NCBI RefSeq assembly: GCF_000204195.1
Contig: NZ_AFBG01000018.1
Span: 1 to 64,000 of the forward strand
Direction of reading: 5' to 3'
DNA: 64,000 nt
DNA from: Acidovorax radicis N35
Lineage (GTDB): Bacteria; Pseudomonadota; Gammaproteobacteria; Burkholderiales; Burkholderiaceae_C
Both the position numbers and the translations under genes were made by a program. The notes under the pieces were generated by a model. That model did not search any database, was not told the origin of the DNA, and worked only from the letters and a program-made list of their open reading frames with translations. Shown here one piece after another: positions 38,132 to 47,278 of this stretch; position 1 is the stretch's first letter; each line of letters opens with the position of its first letter.

Positions 38132-38935
38132 TCAGGCCGCCAGCGCCGCGTACATACCAGTCACACGGTCCATGCTGGAGAGCAGGTTCTCGCTGGCCAC
38201 GAACACCTCGGCCACCTGGCGGTTCACGTTGCCGCCACCCTGCATGCGCTGCAGCGCGGCGTCAAAAAACACCCACTGCCCGTCGGCCAGCTGCAGTTCC
38301 TGGCGGATGCGGTTGGTAGCCTGGGGGGCGTTGCGCAGCAGCTCGGTGGCTGCGATGAATTCGCCGCGGGCCTTGGCGATCTCGGTGGTGGCGGTGGCCG
38401 CGTCCACGGGCAGCATGGCGGCCAGGTAGAACTTGGCCATGCGCTGGCTCAGCATGCGCTGGCGGCCCGCAACGTTGACCAGCTGGCCCACGGGCTTGCC
38501 CAGGGCCGCCTCGTACTGCGTGGTGCCCAGATGGGCCAGGGCCAGCACCTTGGCATCGGCCTGCAGCATGGCGCTGGCGTTGTCGGTGGACGAGGTTTCG
38601 GCCGCCAGCGTGACCTTGTGGGCGGCCCACGCGGTCTCCAGCTTCAGATAGGTCTCGCGGATGGCGGGCGAAGGCGCAAAGGCCTTGAGCTCTGCCAGCT
38701 GGCGCTCGAACAGTGCCATGGACTGGTCCAGCACCTGGCGTGCCGTGGGCGTGTCGGCCTTGTGGGACAGGGCCAGCCAGGCCTTGCCCACACGCTGGCT
38801 CAGCATGCGCTGGCGCCCGGCCTTGTTGATGGCGTCGTTGAGGTCGCTGATCTGGGCGTGGGCGTTGCCCAGCGGGGCCAGGGCGCTGCACGCGGCGGTG
38901 CAGCTGGCGGCGGTCAGGAGGGTTCTGCGGTCCAT
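38132..38935 (-). CDS. Exported protein with two PilJ/NarX-type P-box domains
   Basis: 267 aa. Signal peptide with an arginine pair (MDRRTLLTAASCTAACSALA, cut near NAHA-QI). Two repeats each begin with a P-box: INKAGRQRMLSQRVGK at 36-51 and VNVAGRQRMLSQRMAK at 153-168, each followed by about 100 helical residues, so the mature protein should be two four-helix bundles in the periplasm. The P-box is the nitrate-binding motif of NarX-type sensors and is also present in the PilJ N-terminal domain. No membrane or signalling domain is present, so it would have to act through a partner or by binding alone. It sits between nirB and nirD. Confidence 0.8.
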   Translation of the reverse strand: MDRRTLLTAASCTAACSALAPLGNAHAQISDLNDAINKAGRQRMLSQRVGKAWLALSHKADTPTARQVLDQSMALFERQLAELKAFAPSPAIRETYLKLETAWAAHKVTLAAETSSTDNASAMLQADAKVLALAHLGTTQYEAALGKPVGQLVNVAGRQRMLSQRMAKFYLAAMLPVDAATATTEIAKARGEFIAATELLRNAPQATNRIRQELQLADGQWVFFDAALQRMQGGGNVNRQVAEVFVASENLLSSMDRVTGMYAALAA

Positions 38936-38973
38936 GGTGGGGTTCTCTATGGGCTCGGGCGATCAGGTGCCCA

Positions 38974-41418
38974 TCAGGCGCCCAAGGGGGCAAACTGGCG
39001 CGTGTCCACCGCCGCCTTGTCAAATTCAAACCAGGGATCGGGCTCGCCGTCCAGCGCAAACTGCAGCTGCTCCCACAGCGCCTTGCGGCCCGCGTGGTCG
39101 TCGAGGATGCGCTTTTTCACGTAGTCCAGCCCCACGCGGTCCACGTAGTGCACGGTGCGCTCCAGGTACCAGCCTTCCTGGCGGTACAGCTCGCAGAACG
39201 CGCCGGTGTACTCCAGCACTTCTTCCGACGTCTTGAGCTTGGTGAAGAAGTGCGCCACCTCGGTCTTGATGCCGCCGTTGCCGGCCACGTACATCTCCCA
39301 GCCCGAGTCCACGCCGATGATGCCCACATCCTTGATGCCGGCCTCGGCGCAGTTGCGCGGGCAGCCCGATACCGCGAACTTCACCTTGTGCGGCGCGTAC
39401 ATGCGCCACATGGCGCGCTCCAGGTCCTTGCCCATCTGCGTGCTGTCCTGGGTGCCCATGCGGCACCACTCGCTGCCCACGCAGGTCTTCACGGTGCGCA
39501 GGGCCTTGGCGTAGGCGTGGCCGCTGGGCATGCCGATGTCCTTCCACACGTTGACCAGGTCTTCCTTCTTCACGCCCAGCAAATCGATGCGCTGGCCGCC
39601 CGTGACCTTGACGGTGGGGATCTTGTATTTGTCCACCGCATCGGCAATGCGGCGCAGTTCGTCTGCCGTGGTCTCTCCCCCCCACATGCGCGGGATGACG
39701 CTGTAGGTGCCGTCTTTCTGGATGTTGGCATGGCTGCGTTCGTTGATGAAGCGGCTTTGCGGGTCGTCCTTGGCCTCCTTGGGCCAGGTGCTGATGAGGT
39801 AGTAGTTGACGGCGGGGCGGCAGCTGGCGCAGCCGTTGGGCGTCTTCCATTCCATGAACTTGAACACGTCGGCGATGGTCACCAGCTTGCTGCTGCGGAT
39901 CGCGTCGCGCACGGCCTGGTGGCCGTGGTCGGTGCAGCCGCACATGGCCTTGGTCTTGGGCGTGGCGCTGTAGTCGCCGCCCGCTGTGAACATGATGATC
40001 TGCTCCACCAGCCCGGTACATGAGCCGCAGGAGGCGCTGGCCTTGGTGTGCTTGCGCACTTCATCCAGCGTGAACAGGCCTTTTTCCTTGATGGCCTTGC
40101 AGATCGCGCCCTTGGTCACGCCGTTGCAGCCGCAGACCTCGTCGCTGTCTTGCATGGCGGCAGCCTTGCTCTGGCCCTGGTGGCCCGTGTCGCCCAGGTG
40201 CGATTCGCCAAACATGAGCTTGTCGCGCAGGTCGGTCACGCTGCGTCCGTCGCGCAGCAGCTTGAAGTACCAGCTGCCGTCCACCGTGTCGCCATACAGG
40301 CAGGCGCCCACCAGCTTGTCGTCCTTGATGACGAGCTTCTTGTACACACCGCCAAAGGGGTCGCTCATCACGATTTCCTCGGTGCCTTCACCGCCCTGGA
40401 AGTCGCCGGCCGAGAACAAGTCGATGCCGGTGACCTTGAGCTTGGTGGAGGTCAGCGAGCCCTGGTAGCGGCCGATGCCGAACTCGGCCAGGTGGTTGGC
40501 CAGCACCTTGCCCTGCTCGAACAGCGGGGCCACCAGGCCATAGGCGATGCCCCGGTGCGCGGCGCATTCACCCACGGCGTAGATGCGTGCGTCGGTAGTG
40601 GTCTGCAGCGTGTCACTCACCACAATGCCGCGGTTCACGTGCAGGCGCATCTTTTCAGCCAGCGCGGTGTTGGGGCGGATGCCCACGGCCATCACCACGA
40701 GGTCGGCGGGCACCTCGGTGCCATCCTTGAACTTGATGCCCGCCACGCGCCCGTCGGCGTTGCCCACGAGTTCCTGCGTCTGCGCGCCGATCAAGAATTG
40801 CATGCCGCGCTGCTGCAGCGAATCCTGCAGCATCTTGCCGGCCACATCGTCGAGCTGGCGTTCCATGAGCCACGGCGCCACGTGCACCACGGTGACCTGC
40901 ATGCCGCGTTTCATGAGGCCGTTGGCAGCCTCCAGGCCCAAGAGGCCGCCGCCAATGACCACGGCGTGTTTGTAGGTGGCTGCGGCGTCGATCATGGCCT
41001 GGGTGTCGGCAATGTCGCGGTAGGCAAGCACACCCTTCAAGTCCTTGCCCGGCACGGGCAGGATGAACGGGTTGGAGCCGGTGGCCATGATCAGGCGGTC
41101 GTATTCGGCGGTGATCACGTCGCCTGCGGCACTGGTCGCGCTGACCACGCGGCGCACGCGGTCCACGTCGGTCACCGTGAAGCCGGTGTGCAGCGTGATG
41201 TGGTTGTCGGCATACCAGGACCAATCGTTCAGAATGATCTCGTCGATGGTCTGCTCGCCGGCCAGCACGGGCGAGAGCAGGATGCGGTTGTAGTTGGGGT
41301 GCGGCTCGGCACCGAACACCGTGATGTCGTACAGATCGGGGGCAATCTTGAGCAGCTCTTCCAGCGTGCGCACACCGGCCATGCCGTTTCCTACCATCAC
41401 CAGCTTGAGCTTTTTCAT
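38974..41418 (-). CDS. nirB: Nitrite reductase [NAD(P)H] large subunit NirB
   Basis: 814 aa from the ATG at 41418 (MKKLKLVMVGNGMAGVRTL). Reduces nitrite to ammonium with NAD(P)H. FAD site VMVGNGMAG, NAD site VVIGGGLLGLEAANGLMKRG, BFD-like 2Fe-2S region (CGCNGVTKG and CGSCTG), then the sirohaem/4Fe-4S domain with CVGSEWCRMG and GCPRNCAEAGIKDVG. First gene of the minus-strand operon nirB - P-box protein - nirD - nasA - ybiB - cobA. A sigma-54 promoter and a terminator-bearing leader precede it. Confidence 0.95.
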   Translation of the reverse strand: MKKLKLVMVGNGMAGVRTLEELLKIAPDLYDITVFGAEPHPNYNRILLSPVLAGEQTIDEIILNDWSWYADNHITLHTGFTVTDVDRVRRVVSATSAAGDVITAEYDRLIMATGSNPFILPVPGKDLKGVLAYRDIADTQAMIDAAATYKHAVVIGGGLLGLEAANGLMKRGMQVTVVHVAPWLMERQLDDVAGKMLQDSLQQRGMQFLIGAQTQELVGNADGRVAGIKFKDGTEVPADLVVMAVGIRPNTALAEKMRLHVNRGIVVSDTLQTTTDARIYAVGECAAHRGIAYGLVAPLFEQGKVLANHLAEFGIGRYQGSLTSTKLKVTGIDLFSAGDFQGGEGTEEIVMSDPFGGVYKKLVIKDDKLVGACLYGDTVDGSWYFKLLRDGRSVTDLRDKLMFGESHLGDTGHQGQSKAAAMQDSDEVCGCNGVTKGAICKAIKEKGLFTLDEVRKHTKASASCGSCTGLVEQIIMFTAGGDYSATPKTKAMCGCTDHGHQAVRDAIRSSKLVTIADVFKFMEWKTPNGCASCRPAVNYYLISTWPKEAKDDPQSRFINERSHANIQKDGTYSVIPRMWGGETTADELRRIADAVDKYKIPTVKVTGGQRIDLLGVKKEDLVNVWKDIGMPSGHAYAKALRTVKTCVGSEWCRMGTQDSTQMGKDLERAMWRMYAPHKVKFAVSGCPRNCAEAGIKDVGIIGVDSGWEMYVAGNGGIKTEVAHFFTKLKTSEEVLEYTGAFCELYRQEGWYLERTVHYVDRVGLDYVKKRILDDHAGRKALWEQLQFALDGEPDPWFEFDKAAVDTRQFAPLGA

Positions 41419-41459
41419 CGTGACTCCGTCGGTTCTATCGCCTGGGCGATTCGAAAAAC

Positions 41460-41583
41460 AAAAAAGGCGTCCACACGATGCTGCTTCGACTTTCATTCGA
41501 AACCGCATGTGCGGACGCCTTCGTCCGTACAACCCATCAGTGCGCCATTGCACGGATGAATTGCGTGACCTCGTGAGGTCGTT
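41460..41583 (-). promoter_or_regulatory. nirB leader with terminator (candidate NasT antitermination leader)
   Basis: On the minus strand AAGGCGTCCGCACA and TGTGGACGCCTT pair and are followed by a run of T (41460-41521), between the promoter and the nirB start, so it would stop transcription unless relieved. Upstream at 41540-41553 GTGC-AATGGC-GCAC forms a stem with a six-base loop having A at position 1 and G at position 4, the ANTAR-recognised pattern. The first stem of a tandem pair is less clear (GACC-TCACGA-GGTC at 41567-41580 does not match the loop consensus). Confidence 0.65.
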
Positions 41584-41592
41584 GCTGGGGTT

Positions 41593-41609
41593 AAGCAATG
41601 CTTGTGCCA
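41593..41609 (-). promoter_or_regulatory. Sigma-54 promoter of nirB
   Basis: Minus strand TGGCACAAGCATTGCTT: GG at -24 and GC at -12 with the exact 12-base step, close to the TGGCAC-N5-TTGCW consensus. About 175 bases upstream of the nirB ATG. Indicates nitrogen (NtrC-type) control. Confidence 0.85.
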
Positions 41610-41771
41610 GTCGGTTTGCACTGATGTGGGGCGGCGTTTGGGGGGTGAAGGGGCCTGTGTGCGGGTGGGCGGTGCAGGGCTGCCCCGGCGCCGCGCAGCG
41701 GCCGTGGGTGTGCGCCCTGGCCTGGCGCGGCGCGCACCACCTTGGGCACGGAACCTGCATGGAGCTGGTGC

Positions 41772-43535
41772 ATGAGTTTTGAACTGGATTTCGGCCACGC
41801 CTCGCAGGCCGGGCGCAACGAGCTGAACGAGGACTTCGCCGCGCTGGTGCAGGGCCAGGGACGCGACCGCGAGCGCGGCGCGATTGCCGCCATTGCCGAC
41901 GGCGTGAGCACCGGAGGCAATGGCCGCGAGGCCGCGCAGACCTCGGTGAACACGCTGGTGAACGACTACTTCGCCACGCCCGACACCTGGGACACCACGG
42001 TGGCGCTGGACCGCATCCTGTCCGCCCACAATGGCTGGCTGGCCTCCATGAACCGGCGGCGCCAGCCTGCGGTGGGGCTGACCACGCTGACCGCGCTGGT
42101 GCTGTGCGGCCAGTCGTACACGCTGGCCCACGTGGGCGACACGCGGGCCTACCTGGTGCGCGAGGGCCGCCTGCAGCAGCTGACCACCGACCACGTCATG
42201 TCGCAGCGCGACTTTGCCCACCAGCTCACCCGCGCCATGGGCCTGGATGACCATGTGGTGGTGGACTACAGCCAGGGCGAACTGCGCAGCGGCGACCTGT
42301 TTGTGCTGCTGTCGGACGGCGTGCACGGCAGCCTGCCCGAGCGCGAACTGCGCCAGCTGCTGCGCCAGGACCTGGCGGCCCAGGCGCTCTGCGACGAGCT
42401 GGCGCAGGCCGCGCTGCGCCGTGGCAGCAGCGACAACGTGACTGCGCTGGTGGTGCGGGTGCAGGGCGCGCTGGAGGCCACACTGCAGGACGAATCCCGC
42501 CGCGCGCAGGATCTGCCCGTGCTGCCCCTGCTCAAGGTGGGCGACACCGTGGATGGCCTCACGGTGACGGCCCTGGTGGCCGACAGTGGCATCCACCGCA
42601 TCTACCAGGTGCGCGACGGGGCCACGCAGCGGCTGTATGCGCTCAAGACTCTGCTGCCCGCGCGTGCCCACGACGTGGAAGAGCGCGCCACGCTGGCGCA
42701 CGAGGCCTGGGTGGCGCGGCGCATGCAGTCGGGCCAGGCCGCAGCCCATCTGGCGCGGCTCAACGACTGGCCATTGGGCGCCACCGGCACGGGCGATGGC
42801 GCGGGGGCCAGCGCGTTTTACCTGCTGTACGACTGGCATTCCGGCGACACGCTGGGGCAGCGCCTGCGCCACCGCCAGCACCTGGCCGTGGGGCAGGCCG
42901 TGACGGTGACCGTGCAGACCGCGCGCGTGCTGGGCTGGCTGCACCGCCAGGGCGTGGTGCACCGCGACATCAAGCCCGACAACCTGCACCTGGGCGACGA
43001 TGGTGTGCTGCGCGTGCTGGACCTGGGCGTGGCCCTCTCCGGCCGCGAACCCGAGGCCACCCGCCGCCTGCACGCGGGCACCCCCAGCTACATGAACCCC
43101 GAGCAGTGGCCGGGCTACGAACGCAACGGAGACCCGTCCGGCCAGTTGCCCGATGCGGGCAGCGACCTGTTTGCGCTGGGTGTCACGCTGTACCAGCTGC
43201 TCAGCCAGGGGCGCCTGCCTTATGGCGAAGTGGTGCAGTACCAGCTGGGCCGCTACCACCGCGACCCCGTGGCCCCCAGCCGCCACAACCCGGGCGTTCC
43301 CATCTGGCTCGACCAGATCGCCTTGAAGGCCGTGGCCCGCAACCGCACGCAGCGCTTCGAAACGGCGGAGGAGCTGCTGCTGGCCCTGGAGCGCGGTGCC
43401 TCCCGGCCCTTGTCGGCCTCCGGCCCGCAGCCGCTGATGCAGCGCGACGCCACCGCCTTGTGGAAGATCGCGCTTGCGGTGAGCGTGCTGGTGAATCTGC
43501 TGCTGATCTACTGGTTGCTGTTCCTGCCCCGGTAA
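41772..43535 (+). CDS. Bifunctional PP2C phosphatase / Ser-Thr protein kinase, membrane-anchored
   Basis: 587 aa from the ATG at 41772 (GGAG eight bases upstream). Residues 1-235 are a PP2C phosphatase with metal-site aspartates in AIADGVSTGG, AHVGDTRAYL, LLSDGVHG and SSDNVTAL. Residues about 260-545 are a Hanks-type kinase: LYALKTLLP (Lys), HRDIKPDN catalytic loop, and DLG in place of the usual DFG. The C-terminus is one membrane helix (KIALAVSVLVNLLLIYWLLF). Phosphatase and kinase in one chain suggest a self-resetting switch. Divergent from nirB and convergent with narK, an arrangement that ties it to nitrate control by position only. Confidence 0.9.
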   Translation: MSFELDFGHASQAGRNELNEDFAALVQGQGRDRERGAIAAIADGVSTGGNGREAAQTSVNTLVNDYFATPDTWDTTVALDRILSAHNGWLASMNRRRQPAVGLTTLTALVLCGQSYTLAHVGDTRAYLVREGRLQQLTTDHVMSQRDFAHQLTRAMGLDDHVVVDYSQGELRSGDLFVLLSDGVHGSLPERELRQLLRQDLAAQALCDELAQAALRRGSSDNVTALVVRVQGALEATLQDESRRAQDLPVLPLLKVGDTVDGLTVTALVADSGIHRIYQVRDGATQRLYALKTLLPARAHDVEERATLAHEAWVARRMQSGQAAAHLARLNDWPLGATGTGDGAGASAFYLLYDWHSGDTLGQRLRHRQHLAVGQAVTVTVQTARVLGWLHRQGVVHRDIKPDNLHLGDDGVLRVLDLGVALSGREPEATRRLHAGTPSYMNPEQWPGYERNGDPSGQLPDAGSDLFALGVTLYQLLSQGRLPYGEVVQYQLGRYHRDPVAPSRHNPGVPIWLDQIALKAVARNRTQRFETAEELLLALERGASRPLSASGPQPLMQRDATALWKIALAVSVLVNLLLIYWLLFLPR

Positions 43536-43550
43536 GGGCCGGTGGTGGTG

Positions 43551-43620
43551 ATTTGCTACTGAAAATATAGCTACTAGCGCTTATGGGATAAGCGCTGGGT
43601 CCTGTTTTTGCTTGATTTCA
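43551..43620. repeat. AGCGCTT bipartite repeat, copy R7
   Basis: TTTGCTACTGAAAATATAGC then CTACTAGCGCTTATGGG and ATAAGCGCTGGG. It lies in the gap between the convergent kinase/phosphatase and narK genes. Confidence 0.85.
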
Positions 43621-43703
43621 GAGTGCCGAGGTGGTGCGCGGCCTCTGAAACCGGCGCGGCCCATGCCCCCACGCCAGAGGGGCAGGCAGGAAGCCGCAAC
43701 GCC

Positions 43704-44921
43704 TCAGGAAGAAGTCCTGGCCCGTCCGCCGCGTTCGGCCCAGGTCCGCGTCCAGCGGATCTGCATCACGCGCAGCAGCAGCAGCATGGCCAGTGCACAC
43801 ACTGCGATGCCCACAAAGCCCCACAGGTACGTGCCGGTGTACTGGCGCGAAATGCCCATGCCGTTGGGGATAAGGCCACCGCCCAGCGCGCCGATCTCGC
43901 CGATCATCGAGCCCGCCACCGCCGTGGTCAGTGGCCAGCGCAACGGCACCAGCTGGAACAGTGCGCCGTTGCCAGCGCCCAGCGCTGCAAAACACACCAG
44001 GAACAGCAGCATGGTGATGGGCAGTGAGTTCTCTGCCAGGCCGCACAGCACCATGCTCACGGCCGTGATGGCGAGCACGCCCGTCAGTGTGTTGACGCCG
44101 CCCCAGTGGTCCGACAGCCAGCCGCCAAACACGCGCAGGGCCGCGCCCAGAAAGGCCGCCATCATCGTGAGCTGGCCTGCCTGCACCTTGCTCACGCTGA
44201 ACTGGTCGTAGAAGTAGCTGGGCAAAAAGGCGGTGAGGCCGATGAAGCCGCCAAACGTCACGGCGTAGATCAGGCTGAAGGCCCAGCCGTCCTTTTCGAA
44301 CAGGCAGGCAATGTGTTCACGAAAGCTGCTGTGGGCCGCAAGGTCTGGAGGTTCTTTGGCGTAGATGGCCATCACCAGCGCGGGGATGGCCACGCTCACG
44401 GCGGCAAAACCATACACGGCCTGCCAACCGAACTTTTGCGCCAGCGCGGGGGCCAGCAGTGCGGCCACCGCCGTACCCACGTTGCCGGCACCCACGATGC
44501 CCATGGCCAGGCCCTTGTAGCGCGGCGGAAACGAGCCCGAGCCCAGCGACAGCGCCACACCAAAGCTGGCTCCCGCCACGCCCAGCAGAATGCCCATGGC
44601 CAGCAGGTCGTTGTAGGTGTGCACGAACAGGAAACCGTAGCCCATGGCCAGGAAGATGCCCGCCATCTCGACCAGCGTGGCGTTCTTGCGGCCGATGTAC
44701 TGCGCCAGGATGCCCAGCGGAAAACGCATGAGCGCACCCGCAAAGATGGGGATGGACAGCATCATGCCCATCTGCGTCGGCGTGAGCTGGAAGGCCTCGC
44801 GGATGAAAGGTGCCATCGCGCCGTTGATCACCCAGATTGCACACGAGAAGCCGAAATAGAGGAACGACGACCACAGCGTGGGGGCGTGGCCTGACTTGAG
44901 AAATTCTCGAAATTGAAGCAT
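43704..44921 (-). CDS. Nitrate/nitrite transporter, NarK/NasA family (MFS)
   Basis: 405 aa from the ATG at 44921 (MLQFREFLKSGHAPTLWSSF). Twelve-helix major facilitator with the nitrate signature in helix 5 (GNVGTAVAALLAPAL) and a second glycine-rich signature in helix 11 (GSMIGEIGALGGGLIPNGMG). Members import nitrate or exchange it for nitrite. Preceded by a sigma-54 promoter and a long leader like those of nirB and nrtA. Confidence 0.92.
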   Translation of the reverse strand: MLQFREFLKSGHAPTLWSSFLYFGFSCAIWVINGAMAPFIREAFQLTPTQMGMMLSIPIFAGALMRFPLGILAQYIGRKNATLVEMAGIFLAMGYGFLFVHTYNDLLAMGILLGVAGASFGVALSLGSGSFPPRYKGLAMGIVGAGNVGTAVAALLAPALAQKFGWQAVYGFAAVSVAIPALVMAIYAKEPPDLAAHSSFREHIACLFEKDGWAFSLIYAVTFGGFIGLTAFLPSYFYDQFSVSKVQAGQLTMMAAFLGAALRVFGGWLSDHWGGVNTLTGVLAITAVSMVLCGLAENSLPITMLLFLVCFAALGAGNGALFQLVPLRWPLTTAVAGSMIGEIGALGGGLIPNGMGISRQYTGTYLWGFVGIAVCALAMLLLLRVMQIRWTRTWAERGGRARTSS

Positions 44922-44984
44922 GGCGATCTTGCGCAAAGAAGCTGCAGTGCTGTTGCCAGCACACCCGCAGCCGGGCAGAAAACA

Positions 44985-45113
44985 AAAAGACGCCAACACG
45001 GGCTCTGCGGGCTTGGTTGTTTGCCAGCCCCAGCACACCCCATGAAGACGCCAACGTCTTGTTCGCCCAATCCGCCGTTGCACCGGGCTGTCACGCAGCC
45101 TGCGTTGGCTGCG
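44985..45113 (-). promoter_or_regulatory. narK leader (candidate NasT antitermination leader)
   Basis: On the minus strand AAGACGTTGGCGTCTT forms a small hairpin (45045-45060), and GTGTTGGCGTCTTTTTG follows 60 bases later (about 44984-45000), so AAGACG can instead pair with CGTCTTTTT as a weaker terminator. CCTGCG-CAGCCAA-CGCAGG forms a stem near the 5' end. An AACGGC hexamer with A1 and G4 is present, but its flanks pair poorly. Assignment rests mainly on the matching promoter, leader length and GGCGTC-T-run shared with nirB and nrtA. Confidence 0.5.
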
Positions 45114-45122
45114 CAGGTGATC

Positions 45123-45139
45123 AAGCAATGGTTATGCCA
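45123..45139 (-). promoter_or_regulatory. Sigma-54 promoter of narK
   Basis: Minus strand TGGCATAACCATTGCTT with GG and GC correctly spaced. About 200 bases upstream of the narK ATG. Confidence 0.82.
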
Positions 45140-45171
45140 GCGCCTGTGGGTATGGATTTTTGAAAGGAAAC

Positions 45172-45225
45172 GGACCCTGGCGCTTATCTGTTATCGATTG
45201 TTTGCTATATAAATCATAGTAATTG
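45172..45225. repeat. AGCGCTT repeat family, partial copy R8
   Basis: GGCGCTTATCTGTTATCGAT followed by the AT-rich arm GTTTGCTATATAAATCATAG. The right half of the GC palindrome has decayed. Confidence 0.5.
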
Positions 45226-45438
45226 GTGAGCAAACCCCTGGAATGGTGCGTGGCTGCGTGGAGGGTGGGCATGGTATTGGTGCGGTGCACCATGTTGGTG
45301 ATATGTGGCGGGCGCGTCCGCCATGCGCATTCAGTGTTTCCCTATTGCCAATCCTGGGCCTAGCATGGCAACGGCTTTTTTAGTTGAATGGCCGCGTGCT
45401 CCGGGCGAGCGCAAGGCACCTCCACGAAAGGGTTCTCC
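45226..45438. other. Upstream region of the chemoreceptor gene
   Basis: About 210 bases after repeat R8 and before the chemoreceptor ATG at 45439. It must hold that gene's promoter. Nothing else recognisable was seen. Confidence 0.4.
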
Positions 45439-47151
45439 ATGCGCGTCAATCTTCCGGTCAGCACGCAGGAATATGCGTTTCCCAAAGGCCAGACCCTGGT
45501 GTCCACCACCGATCTCAAGGGCCGCATCCTGTACTGCAACCCGATGTTCATCGAGGTCAGCGGGTACGAAAAACAGGAGCTTCTGGGGCAACCCCACAAC
45601 ATGATCCGTCACCCCGACATGCCCGAAGAAGCGTTCCGGGACATGTGGGAAACCATTGCCAGCGGCAACCCCTGGTCGGCCCCCGTCAAGAACCGGCGCA
45701 AGGATGGAAGCTTTTATTGGGTGATGGCCAACGTCACGCCGCTCATGCAGGGCGACCAGCCCACGGGTTTCATGTCGGTGCGCACGGAAGCCACCCGCGA
45801 GCAGGTCCAGGCTGCTGAGCAGCTCTACCGCCAGATGCAGGTTGAAAAACAGGCCGGAACCCTGGTGCACACCCTGCGCGAAGGGCAGGTGATCACCCGC
45901 AGCCTGCCAGGCCGCATCGCCCGGGCGCTGCAACCGGGGCCCCTGGGCAAGATCATGCTGTGCACACTGCTGCTGGTGGTCGCGTCCTGGTGCGCAGCGC
46001 TGCTGGGCGGGCACACGATGACCCTGGCGGGCGGGGCTGCCTGGCTGGGTGTGGTGCTGCTGGCCCTGGGCATGGCCGTGTACCTGCACCGCGCCACCGT
46101 GGCGCCGCTGCTGCAGATGCTGCGCTGGGCCAACCGCATGGCGGCGGGTGACCTCACCCAGAAGATCGCGGCGTCCCGCAACGACACCGTGGGCCAGCTG
46201 CAAAAAGCGCTGGCCCAGCTCAACGTGAACCTGTTGTCCATCGTGCGGGACGCGCGCCAGGAGAGTGAGCACATGCAGGTCTCCACGCGCGAGATCGCGC
46301 AAGGCAACCAGGACCTCTCATCGCGCACGGAGGCGCAGGCCAGCAACCTGGAGCAGACAGCGGCGTCGATGGAGCAAATCACTGGCACCGTCAAGCAGAC
46401 GGCTGAATCGGCGCGCCAGGCCACGGTGCTGGCCACCCAGGCCACCCAGGTGGCCGAGCGCAGCAGCGAGGCCGTGGACGGCGTGGCCAGCACCATGAAG
46501 CAGATCCAGGCCGCGTCCGGGCGCATCAGCGAGGCCGTGGACGGCGTGGCCAGCACCATGAAGCAGATCCAGGCCGCGTCCGGGCGCATCAGCGAGATCA
46601 CGCAGCTCATCGACTCCATCGCGTTCCAGACCAACATCCTCGCGCTCAACGCTGCGGTGGAGGCCGCGCGCGCCGGCGAGCAGGGCCGGGGTTTTGCGGT
46701 GGTGGCGTCTGAAGTGCGCAGCCTGTCGCACCGCACGTTGTCGGCCGCCAAGGAAATCCGCCAGCTCATCGACGACTCGGCCGCCAAGGTGAGCGAAGGG
46801 CACCAAAAGACCGACGCGGCCCAAAAGACCATGACCGAGTCACTGGAGCTGGTGCGCCGCGTGAACACGCTGATCGGCGAGATCCACAGTGCGTCCGACG
46901 AACAGCTCAGCGGTATCTCGCAGGTCAACGCCGCCGTGGCGCAGCTGGACACCATCACCCAGCAGAACGCCGCGCTGGTGGAGGAAAACGCAGCGTCTGC
47001 GATGGAGCTGAACGGCCAAGCCCAGACGATGACCGAGACCGTGAAGGTGTTCCGCGTCGATGCCTCGGCGCCTGCGCAGGTGCGGGATGCGGTGGCGCTG
47101 CGCAAGGAGATGAAGGCAGTGTCGTCGGAGCGGGCGCTGGCAGCGGTGTAG
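45439..47151 (+). CDS. Aer-like chemoreceptor with N-terminal PAS domain
   Basis: 570 aa from the ATG at 45439. N-terminal PAS domain ([20 protein letters not shown] through [18 protein letters not shown]), of the kind that binds FAD in Aer-type redox/energy sensors; two membrane helices at about 174-215 with almost no periplasmic loop; HAMP; then the methyl-accepting signalling domain with the conserved tip ([31 protein letters not shown]). Residues 343-363 are repeated exactly as 364-384 ([20 protein letters not shown] plus I), encoded by a perfect 63-base tandem duplication. Presumably steers motility by redox state. Confidence 0.92.
   Translation: MRVNLPVSTQEYAFPKGQTLVSTTDLKGRILYCNPMFIEVSGYEKQELLGQPHNMIRHPDMPEEAFRDMWETIASGNPWSAPVKNRRKDGSFYWVMANVTPLMQGDQPTGFMSVRTEATREQVQAAEQLYRQMQVEKQAGTLVHTLREGQVITRSLPGRIARALQPGPLGKIMLCTLLLVVASWCAALLGGHTMTLAGGAAWLGVVLLALGMAVYLHRATVAPLLQMLRWANRMAAGDLTQKIAASRNDTVGQLQKALAQLNVNLLSIVRDARQESEHMQVSTREIAQGNQDLSSRTEAQASNLEQTAASMEQITGTVKQTAESARQATVLATQATQVAERSSEAVDGVASTMKQIQAASGRISEAVDGVASTMKQIQAASGRISEITQLIDSIAFQTNILALNAAVEAARAGEQGRGFAVVASEVRSLSHRTLSAAKEIRQLIDDSAAKVSEGHQKTDAAQKTMTESLELVRRVNTLIGEIHSASDEQLSGISQVNAAVAQLDTITQQNAALVEENAASAMELNGQAQTMTETVKVFRVDASAPAQVRDAVALRKEMKAVSSERALAAV
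46465..46590 (+). repeat. Exact 63-bp tandem duplication inside the chemoreceptor gene
   Basis: 46465-46527 and 46528-46590 are identical, adding 21 residues (three heptads) to the N-terminal helix of the signalling hairpin. No silent differences between the units, so it is recent or under conversion. Confidence 0.93.
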
Positions 47152-47176
47152 TGTGAAGAACTTGTGGAGTGGTTTG

Positions 47177-47222
47177 GGCCTCCAGCGCTTTTGCAGAAAG
47201 CGCTACCCGCTATGGTTTTTGC
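47177..47222. repeat. AGCGCTT bipartite repeat, copy R9
   Basis: CCTCCAGCGCTTTTGC and AGAAAGCGCTACCCGCTAT. It lies between the chemoreceptor and the convergent GlxA-type regulator. Confidence 0.8.
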
Positions 47223-47278
47223 TGTGGTTGTGGGGCGGGGTGGTTGGTTGTTGGTGACATTGGGTCGGGTTATCCAGT

